A DNA stretch of 5,947 bases, from NCBI GenBank assembly GCA_030044345.1, contig JASHVY010000141.1, positions 1-5,947 of the forward strand, given 5' to 3'. Each line of letters starts with the position of its first letter. Within the stretch, counting starts at the first letter, position 1. Positions 1-4,449 of the stretch are shown here, piece by piece. This DNA comes from Acetobacteraceae bacterium. GTDB taxonomy: Bacteria > Pseudomonadota > Alphaproteobacteria > Acetobacterales > Acetobacteraceae. Position numbers and translations under genes: made by a program. Below the pieces are notes generated by a model. It saw nothing but the letters and a program-made list of their open reading frames with translations. It made no database searches and had not been told where the DNA came from.

Positions 1-159
1 CTGCTGCGCCAGTATTTCCCCCAAGGATCGGACTTATCCGCCTACAGCCAGGATGATCTCGATGCCATCGCACTCAAACTGAATACCAGGCCACGAAAAA
101 CTCTTGGGTATCGCACTCCAGGTGCTACGCTCGCTCACGCCGTTGCGCTGACCGGTTGA
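1..159 (+). CDS. IS30-family transposase, C-terminal part only (5' end outside window)
   Basis: The frame is open from base 1 and ends at TGA 157-159, giving 52 residues. It reads LLRQYFPQGSDLSAYSQDDL, followed by a stretch containing LNTRPRKTLGYRTP and ending VALTG. This pattern, R-Q-Y-F-P-x-G-(S/T)-D-L then D-x-I-A-x-x-L-N-x-R-P-R-K-T-L-G, is the typical extreme C-terminus of IS30-family DDE transposases, past the catalytic glutamate. These enzymes cut and join insertion-sequence ends. The DDE residues and the N-terminal DNA-binding region would lie before base 1, so I cannot judge whether the enzyme is intact. The stop codon falls inside the probable right inverted repeat. Family assignment is confident; the exact IS name is unknown. 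Confidence 0.85.
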   Translation: MLRQYFPQGSDLSAYSQDDLDAIALKLNTRPRKTLGYRTPGATLAHAVALTG

Positions 160-166
160 ACCCACC
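142..166 (+). repeat. Probable right terminal inverted repeat of the IS30-family element
   Basis: The segment begins GTTGCGCTGACCGGTTGAAC and overlaps the last five transposase codons and the stop. It aligns without gaps to the IS30 right inverted repeat as I recall it, with mismatches mainly outside the GTTGCG-TGACC-TTGAA core. A transposase stop lying in or next to the right repeat is an arrangement seen in compact IS30 elements. The left repeat is needed for proof. Confidence 0.55.
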
Positions 167-170
167 GGCT

Positions 171-277
171 GTTCTTTCTTGAAAGAAAGAACCAAAGAAC
201 TTTTCTCCTTTCCTTCGGCGTGCCCGGCCGGAAAACGGAGAAAAGTCTTTTTGCTTCTTTTTCTTCAGAAAAAGAAG
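171..277. terminator. Cluster of three stem-loops (possible bidirectional terminator or intergenic repeat)
   Basis: Three inverted repeats follow each other. At 171-192, arm GTTCTTTCTT pairs with AAGAAAGAAC around a 2-nt centre. At 199-246, arm ACTTTTCTCC pairs with GGAGAAAAGT, extended inward by TTTCC (209-213) with GGAAA (230-234) past a 2-nt bulge. At 254-277, arm CTTCTTTTTCT pairs with AGAAAAAGAAG around a 2-nt centre. The block lies between the 3' end of the transposase (plus) and the 3' end of the cupin gene (minus), where a bidirectional terminator would be expected. The arms are T/C- or A/G-rich rather than GC-rich, which is unusual for intrinsic terminators, so an intergenic repeat family is an alternative. 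Confidence 0.45.
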
Positions 278-318
278 TCTCCTTCTTTCTGATCCTTTAT
301 CGAAGTGCACAAAATTTT

Positions 319-678
319 CTAGATCAGCCGTTGAAAAGCCAGGTTGCGGCTTGGTTTTCCCTCAGGATTGGGGCCATAGATCGACAACATCCGAGCATGT
401 TCGGGTGCCCAGTAGCGGCCAATTGCACCCGCGGGGACGCAAACCATGTCTCCGGGCCCCGCCTCGACCGTCACGCTGTCTGCCTCGATGAGCAAGCGAC
501 CCTCCAGGACATAGACATACTCGTCGTGGGGGTGATGGTCGGTCCAGGATTCTCCCGTCAGCTCCCATTCGCTGATTACGGGACCGGACCAACCACCCTC
601 GATCGGACGAGTGATCCATCGATGCTTTGGCTCCCCCTCGCCGAGCAGTTCAGCCGTGGGATATTTGATAGGCTGCAT
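319..678 (-). CDS. Small single-domain cupin protein
   Basis: This is a 119-residue protein, the usual length for a one-domain cupin (small beta-barrel). Cupin motif 1 is visible at about residues 42-60 (G42, H48, H49, H51, E53, G60; core HHPHDEYVYVLEG). Motif 2 is at 76-84 (GDMVCVPAG). E53 and G60 sit at the expected spacing. However, the motif 2 histidine, normally three residues after the P-x-G glycine, is G87 here, so metal binding may be altered; H94 or one of the clustered histidines could substitute. No signal peptide is seen, so it is probably cytoplasmic. The ATG at 676-678 is preceded on the minus strand by GGGAGGAA about 9 nt upstream, a good Shine-Dalgarno sequence, and the stop is TAG. 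The gene is divergent from the flavin oxidase. Cupins of this type can be small isomerases, dioxygenases or ligand-binding proteins; the substrate cannot be read from the sequence. Confidence 0.87.
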   Translation of the reverse strand: MQPIKYPTAELLGEGEPKHRWITRPIEGGWSGPVISEWELTGESWTDHHPHDEYVYVLEGRLLIEADSVTVEAGPGDMVCVPAGAIGRYWAPEHARMLSIYGPNPEGKPSRNLAFQRLI

Positions 679-1098
679 TCGGCCCGTTCCTCCCTCTCTG
701 CAAGGATGTCAAATCGATTCCGAATCATGGACGAGGTTATCATATGTGAATCGCTATAGCAGCAGATTACCTCGCCGGCTGAAGCATGAGGGAGACAGCC
801 CAATGAGCGGCGAAACTGAGCGAGGGAGGAATGGAAGAGAACAGCGCAACCCGCGGGTCGCGGCGCTTTCGAAGGGAATGCGAAACGACAGCGACTATCG
901 AACCGAGGAAACCCGTGCGCCGGCAGCGCGGCCACCCCGCTATGCTTCGATCGGATCTCGTCCTGGCGCCAGGGCAAGGGGGATCGAAACGGGCCGGATC
1001 GGTAGCGACTGCCATACTGAAAAAGGGGCCATTTCCAAATCGTAAAGAAGATGCACTATAAGGCGCCGCAAGCCAGTTTCAGGAAGCCAGGCGCCCCT
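679..1098. other. Divergent intergenic region between cupin and flavin oxidase genes
   Basis: About 420 bp separate the divergent starts. The side nearest the cupin carries a near-palindrome at 716-726 (GATTC-C-GAATC) and an AT-rich stretch around CATATG near 740, possible operator or promoter material. A frame at 803-1045 has a good ribosome-binding sequence but an unconvincing Arg-rich product; it is discussed as a finding rather than called. The rest shows no recognisable gene or RNA. Confidence 0.4.
1033..1062 (+). promoter_or_regulatory. Candidate promoter for the flavin oxidase gene
   Basis: A -10-like TATAAG lies at 1057-1062, with a weak -35-like TTCCAA at 1033-1038 and an 18-nt spacer. 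Transcription would start near 1069, leaving a leader of about 30 nt before the ATG at 1099. If real, it excludes the upstream ATG at 1051 as the start. The -35 match is poor, so this is only a candidate. Confidence 0.25.
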
Positions 1099-2625
1099 AT
1101 GGCCCTTCACGCTTTTCCCAGCCTCAGCCGCCGCCGTTTCCTGATCGGCGGCTCGGTGCTCGGCCTCGCCGCAGGCTTGCCGGGTCATCGGTTCGTTGAT
1201 GTCGCGGCGGCCGAGGCCCCGCTTCCGGTCGTGCCCGGCGCAGCCTGGGACAAGCTGGCCGATAAGCTCGCCGGTCCTCTGCTGCGCAAGGGCGATCGGG
1301 CTTTCGCCCGTTTCGCCGCGCCCTTCAACCTTGCCTATGCGCAGGTCGAGCCCGGAGGCATTGCCGTTTGTTTCACCGCCGAGGATGTGAAGACCGCCAT
1401 CGCCTGGGCGCGTGAGAACGAAGTGCCGCTGGTCGCCCGCTCAGGGGGCCATTCCTACGCCGGCTATTCCACCACCACCGGGCTCATGATCGACGTCTCC
1501 TCCATGCGCTGGGCCAACTGGAGTGGCGCGGACCTGCTGACCGTCGGCAGTGGTTCGCGCAACGGTGATCTCTATGCCTCGCTCAGGGCGCTCAACCGAA
1601 CCACCACGCATGGGCGCTGCGCAACTGTCGGCATCGCCGGCTTCCTGCTCGGGGGTGGCATCGGCTTCAATATGCGCCGGTTCGGCATTGCCAGCGATCA
1701 CCTGATCGCCAGCGACATCGTTCTCGCCGACGGCTCACTTCGAAGCATCTCCGCCGATAGAGACAGCGATCTGTTCTGGGCTTGCCGTGGCGGCGGCGGC
1801 GGCAATTTCGGTATCAATACCAGTTTCACGATTCGCACCTTTCCCGCGCAGCGGATCAGCGTGTTTCGCTACGACTGGCAGGGCACGAAGGAAGAGATCG
1901 TTGCCACCGCGGACATTCTGATGCAGACCCTGACGGGCGCACCGGGGGCCTTCGGTTCGCGTTTCTCCATGAGGCCGCCCAACCGCATGGCCGGGGGTGA
2001 TAAGTTCACGCTCAATCTGATTGGCCAATACGGTGGGCCTACCACCTTCGTCACCCGTCTCATGCACGCGGCTGAGCACGCGGCCAACCTCTCGCACCAT
2101 GAACTCTACGAGCTCGACTACTGGAACGGGCAAGATTTCCTCGTGGATCACGACGGCCCATTTCGCTTCCATGAACGGTCTCTGTTTCTAAGCAAGCCCT
2201 TGTCGCGTGACGATCTTGCCAAGGCCGCCGAATACCTCGCGCAGTGGAAGGGCACGAGGGACCCGAATCAACTGGCCGACCTGCGCTTTTTCCAGACCGG
2301 CGGACAGATCAACAAGATCGCCGCTCCCGCGACTGCTTTCGTGCATCGCGACAGCGTCTGGCTCATGGATATCGGCCTGCCATGGAGCGCCGACGATCCA
2401 GAGGAGGTGGTCAACCAGAACATCGCCTGGCAGAACGCATTCTATGAGGCGGTGCGCAGCTTCGGCAACGGCCATGCCTATCAAAATTTCATCGATCCGG
2501 CGCTCAAGGATTTTGCGGCCGCATATTACGGCGACAACCTCGGAGAGCTCATCCGCGTCAAGGCGAAATACGATCCCAACAGCATATTCCGTTTCCCCCA
2601 ATCGATTCCATCGGCCGCGCCTTGA
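1099..2625 (+). CDS. Tat-exported BBE-like FAD-linked oxidase with bicovalent flavin site
   Basis: This 508-residue enzyme belongs to the FAD-binding type 4 (PCMH) / berberine-bridge-enzyme-like family, which oxidises alcohols, sugars or amines using O2 or another acceptor. A Tat signal leads (S10-R-R-R-F-L-I, hydrophobic GGSVLGLAAGL, likely cleavage near VAAAEA), so the protein should leave the cytoplasm folded. The FAD domain spans about residues 84-220. H118 in ARSGGHSYAGY and C174 in GRCATVGIAGF are the two residues that carry 8-alpha-histidyl and 6-S-cysteinyl FAD in bicovalent members. The C-terminal BBE domain (about 458-500) shows YQNFID, YYGDN and YDPNSIFRFPQSI. Length is normal for the family. 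I prefer the ATG at 1099: it gives a compact Tat n-region and has AGG 7 nt upstream. An in-frame ATG at 1051 would add 16 residues but has only AAAGAAG abutting it. The substrate is unknown. Confidence 0.93.
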   Translation: MALHAFPSLSRRRFLIGGSVLGLAAGLPGHRFVDVAAAEAPLPVVPGAAWDKLADKLAGPLLRKGDRAFARFAAPFNLAYAQVEPGGIAVCFTAEDVKTAIAWARENEVPLVARSGGHSYAGYSTTTGLMIDVSSMRWANWSGADLLTVGSGSRNGDLYASLRALNRTTTHGRCATVGIAGFLLGGGIGFNMRRFGIASDHLIASDIVLADGSLRSISADRDSDLFWACRGGGGGNFGINTSFTIRTFPAQRISVFRYDWQGTKEEIVATADILMQTLTGAPGAFGSRFSMRPPNRMAGGDKFTLNLIGQYGGPTTFVTRLMHAAEHAANLSHHELYELDYWNGQDFLVDHDGPFRFHERSLFLSKPLSRDDLAKAAEYLAQWKGTRDPNQLADLRFFQTGGQINKIAAPATAFVHRDSVWLMDIGLPWSADDPEEVVNQNIAWQNAFYEAVRSFGNGHAYQNFIDPALKDFAAAYYGDNLGELIRVKAKYDPNSIFRFPQSIPSAAP

Positions 2626-2629
2626 GAGC

Positions 2630-2647
2630 CTGTTTGAGAATGCGGCT
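2630..2647 (+). repeat. Left copy of the 15-18 bp inverted repeat
   Basis: CTGTTTGAGAATGCG is followed by GCT. It is the partner of 2948-2965 on the opposite strand, with one mismatch over 18 bases. It starts 4 bp after the stop codon of the oxidase gene. Confidence 0.75.
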
Positions 2648-2716
2648 TGCGGTGAGTCGGAAACGCCGCAGGTGCTGGTCCGGCGCGGCCTTCGAGAACA
2701 GGAGCGGAGCGGCCTT

Positions 2717-2756
2717 AGAGCGGGATGCGTTCGCTCATGCTCACATATCCCGCTCT
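2717..2756. repeat. REP-like palindrome, 10-bp arms (possible terminator)
   Basis: AGAGCGGGAT (2717-2726) is the exact reverse complement of ATCCCGCTCT (2747-2756), with a 20-nt loop. It lies 92 bp past the oxidase stop, between convergent frames, and could stop or stabilise transcripts. A degenerate copy of its left half occurs at 3342-3365, which suggests a dispersed intergenic repeat. Confidence 0.6.
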
Positions 2757-2772
2757 CGGTTATTGTTTTATC

Positions 2773-2815
2773 GCGTGATTCGGACCTTCGGTGAGTCCAC
2801 CTTCGGTCATCACGC
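2773..2815. repeat. Second palindrome with internal direct repeat
   Basis: GCGTGAT (2773-2779) pairs with ATCACGC (2809-2815), and GACC (2783-2786) can pair with GGTC (2805-2808). The loop contains ACCTTCGGT twice, starting at 2784 and 2799, as a direct repeat. It follows the AGAGCGGGAT palindrome after a 16-bp AT-rich linker, so the two may form one composite intergenic unit. Confidence 0.5.
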
Positions 2816-2837
2816 TCTAGAAGATCAATATGGCTTC

Positions 2838-2858
2838 TGGCGGAGAGGCAATCCGCCA
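2838..2858. repeat. Short hairpin, 7-bp perfect arms
   Basis: TGGCGGA (2838-2844) pairs with TCCGCCA (2852-2858) around a 7-nt loop. It is the last clear stem-loop inside the block bounded by the 15-bp inverted repeats. No U-tract follows on either side, so a classical intrinsic terminator is unlikely. Confidence 0.45.
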
Positions 2859-2947
2859 AAGCCCGAAGGGAAGTCACGAAATCGATCGCCAAACGAACCT
2901 GGCCGCGAGCACCCGAAGCGCAGAAAGACGCGCCGGACGACCACCAC

Positions 2948-2965
2948 AGTCGCATTCTCAAACAG
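2948..2965 (-). repeat. Right copy of the 15-18 bp inverted repeat
   Basis: CGCATTCTCAAACAG at 2951-2965 is the exact reverse complement of 2630-2644; three further inner positions give two more matches. It ends 9 bp before the stop codon (2975-2977) of the minus-strand ABM remnant. Confidence 0.75.
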
Positions 2966-2974
2966 AGAAGACTC

Positions 2975-3177
2975 TTAGATATCGGTCGACTCAGAGATCA
3001 TATGACGCTGAACACTACGCCGGACGATCTCAATCTTCTCGACCTCTCTGAGAACCGCTTGAAACTCATTGCTCCGAAGATGGGCCTCAAGTGCTTCCTG
3101 ATCTCGCCAGAACTCGCTCATGCGGATTACATTTGGATCGAGCCCGTCTGTCGCGAAGGAATAAGATATGCAGCGCC
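2975..3177 (-). pseudogene. 5'-truncated ABM-domain (YgiN-like) monooxygenase remnant
   Basis: On the minus strand the frame reads CISYSFATDGLDPNVIRMSE, then FWRDQEALEAHLRSNEFQAV, and ends RRSVQRHMISESTDI at TAA (2975-2977). The pattern C-I-S-Y-x-F ... D-P-N-V ... E-x-W-R-D-x-x-A-L-x-x-H-x-x-x-x-x-F is the C-terminal half of antibiotic-biosynthesis-monooxygenase domains. These are small dimeric ferredoxin-like proteins that oxidise quinols or related compounds. Homologs usually have 90-110 residues and an N-terminal beta-strand plus helix before the C-I-S-Y segment. Here similarity stops at a run of nine G on the plus strand (3181-3189). The frame continues to a GTG at 3232, but that part (Pro/Gly-rich) is unlike the family and has no ribosome-binding site. 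I see no N-terminal half in another nearby frame, so truncation is likelier than a simple frameshift. Confidence 0.7.
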
Positions 3178-3532
3178 GGCGGGGGGGGGAGAGGATGGCC
3201 CCGCTATAAGGCGGTCCTGGAAAGCTCGCCACTCGTCCGAAAGCAGCCTGGCCCTGACAGAAGCCGGGTTGATTTTCTCTGGCCCCTCCTGGCGCTTGAA
3301 GCAGGCCGGAGCGAAGGCGAGACCCGGCAAAAGCCAGGGACCCTTAGAGTGGGATGAGATCGCTCGCGCCTGGCGCGCTTGGGCACGGTAAAAACATGGC
3401 GGGGCTGAATTTTGAGCAAACTGTCTCAAAAATCTGGTGGGTTGCTTTCAGAAAAATCCGATCAATACAGGGAATTTACGGGGGGTCAAGCTCTGAGCCT
3501 TTGCAGGACTGAGGCCGAAATCGCAGGGCGCA
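3178..3532. other. Intergenic stretch without a recognised gene
   Basis: This 355-bp stretch begins at the poly-G junction of the ABM remnant and ends at the stop of the minus-strand lipoprotein gene. Frames crossing it give low-complexity, unrecognisable products with no good start signals. It contains a degenerate REP-like half-site at 3342-3365 and a weak dyad, TTTTGAG (3410-3416) with CTCAAAA (3425-3431), that could act in termination. Confidence 0.4.
3342..3365 (+). repeat. Degenerate second copy of the REP-like half-site
   Basis: CCTTAGAG-T-GGGATG-AGA-TCGCTC here matches CCTTAGAG-C-GGGATG-CGT-TCGCTC at 2713-2736 in 21 of 24 positions. The right arm of the palindrome is absent, so this is a half-site or eroded copy. 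Confidence 0.5.
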
Positions 3533-3754
3533 TCAACCCCCGCCGCCAGTGCCATTGACGAGGCGAAGCGTGTGGTCCCCAGGCGAAACGTATGTGCCGC
3601 CAGCCCCGTATTGCGGCGACAGCCGAACGCCGTCCTGGTAGTAAAGCCCCGTTTCCGGGCTCGGATCACCACCATCGCCGGCAATAGAGGCACAGCCCAT
3701 CAAAGGTGCGACGAACAGAGTAACGGCAAGCGCCGTTCGGATGGATTTTTTCAT
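3533..3754 (-). CDS. Small putative outer-membrane-type lipoprotein, function unknown
   Basis: This is a 73-residue frame starting MKKSIRTALAVTLFVAPLMG. A positively charged start, a hydrophobic stretch and a lipobox (L18-M19-G20-C21) predict signal peptidase II cleavage and lipidation at C21. The mature part is about 53 residues. It is Gly/Ser/Pro-rich at first (ASIAGDGGDPSPETG), then has a compact beta-like segment (LYYQDGVRLSPQYG, then GTYVSPGDHTLRLVNG) resembling PEGA-like surface modules, and ends in GTGGGG at TGA. I chose the ATG at 3752-3754 because it gives a standard signal peptide and has GGGGA 8 nt upstream. A longer frame to the ATG at 3827-3829 would place 25 residues before the signal and looks wrong. 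The gene stands alone with no operon partner. I do not recognise a named family; coding status is likely but not certain. Confidence 0.6.
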   Translation of the reverse strand: MKKSIRTALAVTLFVAPLMGCASIAGDGGDPSPETGLYYQDGVRLSPQYGAGGTYVSPGDHTLRLVNGTGGGG

Positions 3755-4075
3755 AAGGCAATTCCCCATTGGCTTGAATTTGATCAGCGGCGTCCGCGTA
3801 TGCGAGACGAACCTGGCGCCGATCTTCATCAGCCGCTCGCACGGTCAGCGAACACTGCTTGACCATGCCGAGCTCGAGCTGACGATATTCTTATCAGATT
3901 CAGCCGGCTCTGGACATTACACTTTCGTCTGTCGATGAAATACGAATCGATAGGGGTGAACATACCTTTGAACATGTTTCAAACGCTATGGTGGCAAATA
4001 CCGGGATATAGAAAAAGAGAAGCCTCACACACCATTCCCAAAAACGATTTCGGTCCAAAATTTTCGCAAGGTATC

Positions 4076-4103
4076 TTGCTAAGATATTGGTTTTATTTAT
4101 ATT
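4076..4103 (+). promoter_or_regulatory. Candidate sigma-70-like promoter upstream of the sulfatase
   Basis: TTGCTA (4076-4081) and TATATT (4098-4103) are separated by 16 nt in the AT-rich block. They match the -35 consensus at 4 of 6 and the -10 consensus at 5 of 6. The sulfatase would have a leader of roughly 340 nt, which is long, so a closer start site may exist. AT-rich sequence produces such matches by chance. Confidence 0.25.
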
Positions 4104-4435
4104 CTCCATTGCTCCAAGCGGGTAGGCGACCACAGGCTCGCAATATCCTGCGGTCATGCCAGCGTCATATAGTTGCTAAATCGTAATGAAAAGGAAAGGC
4201 GACCTCAGGCGAGCGGGCGCGAGGAAGAGCACGGGCGGCGTGAGAGAATCCAGAAGCTTGGTTCGCTTACCAATGCGGGAAACCGTCTCGAAACAGAAAC
4301 ACTCTGCAAGCAAACAGACCCCGCTGCGCCGTGGCTTTGTTTGTTGATAAAGTTGGCGTTCTTTGGCTGACGACTGACGCGATGCCCTCTTGCATCGGCG
4401 CAGAGGGTTCCACACACTGGCCGGGCGGTGGCGTG

Positions 4436-4441
4436 AAGGAG
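4436..4441 (+). promoter_or_regulatory. Strong Shine-Dalgarno sequence fixing the sulfatase start
   Basis: AAGGAG lies 8 nt before the ATG at 4450-4452. The frame is open further upstream, so this site is the main reason to start the protein there; the start also gives a standard signal-peptide length. Confidence 0.7.
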
Positions 4442-4449
4442 CGGGGGCA

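Larger units (their letters stand above)
1..166 (+). mobile_element. Right end of an IS30-family insertion sequence
   Basis: This is the right-hand end of an element whose left part is outside the window. The transposase 3' end runs directly into a sequence at 142-166 that resembles the IS30 right terminus. From memory, the E. coli IS30 end read outward is GTTGCGTTGACCAATTGAAT followed by CTACA. Positions 142-166 match this at 19 of 25 bases, including GTTGCG, TGACC and TTGAA. The outer boundary is therefore placed at about 166, give or take a few bases. No target duplication can be tested because the left end is missing. Confidence 0.65.
2630..2965. mobile_element. MITE-like or IS-remnant block bounded by 15-bp inverted repeats
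   Basis: CTGTTTGAGAATGCG at 2630-2644 recurs as its exact reverse complement CGCATTCTCAAACAG at 2951-2965. Extending inward, 17 of 18 bases match (2630-2647 against 2948-2965). The enclosed segment has no convincing coding frame but is packed with hairpins: 2641-2670 (6-bp arms), 2717-2756 (10-bp arms), 2773-2815 (7-bp arms) and 2838-2858 (7-bp arms). The block sits precisely between two convergent reading frames, starting 4 bp after the oxidase stop and ending 9 bp before the ABM remnant stop. No clear target duplication is visible at the borders. A miniature inverted-repeat element or an internally deleted IS are the best explanations; the family is not identified. Confidence 0.45.
3755..4449. 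other. Long intergenic region with an AT-rich block
   Basis: No gene is supported in this 695-bp stretch. Positions 3961-4140 have about 42% GC, well below the flanking genes. The block includes a dyad at 3967-3983 (TTTGAA, 5-nt centre, TTCAAA) and a candidate promoter at 4076-4103. Short frames on both strands (for example 3935-4186 plus and 3900-4157 minus) lack family signatures and good ribosome-binding sites. Near the sulfatase start there is a small hairpin, CGATGC (4380-4385) with GCATCG (4392-4397) around a 6-nt loop, which could be an operator. Confidence 0.45.

Noticed and set aside
220..759. 179-aa plus-strand open frame
   Set aside because: It runs antisense over the well-supported cupin gene and through the hairpin cluster; no family signature.
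831..1061. 76-aa plus-strand frame starting after GGGAGGA
   Set aside because: The Shine-Dalgarno-like run abuts the ATG with no spacing, and the Arg-rich product is unrecognisable.
2188..2961. 257-aa minus-strand open frame
   Set aside because: It is antisense to the 3' part of the oxidase and crosses the inverted-repeat block. The product shows no domain; GC-rich genes commonly leave such shadow frames open.
2626..2975. CRISPR array or tRNA in the repeat-rich block
   Set aside because: The repeats are inverted pairs of different sequence, not regular direct repeats with spacers, and no cloverleaf with a T-arm motif was found.
3127..3429. 100-aa minus-strand frame upstream of the ABM remnant, as a possible missing N-terminus after a frameshift
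   Set aside because: I looked in all minus frames for an ABM N-terminal strand and helix before the C-I-S-Y segment and found none, so a simple frameshift does not explain the truncation.
3900..4157. 85-aa minus-strand frame with a hydrophobic segment in the AT-rich block
   Set aside because: One hydrophobic stretch (VRLLFFYIPVFATIAF) hints at a membrane peptide, but there is no ribosome-binding site, no family match, and AT-rich DNA on this strand favours Phe/Ile codons by composition.
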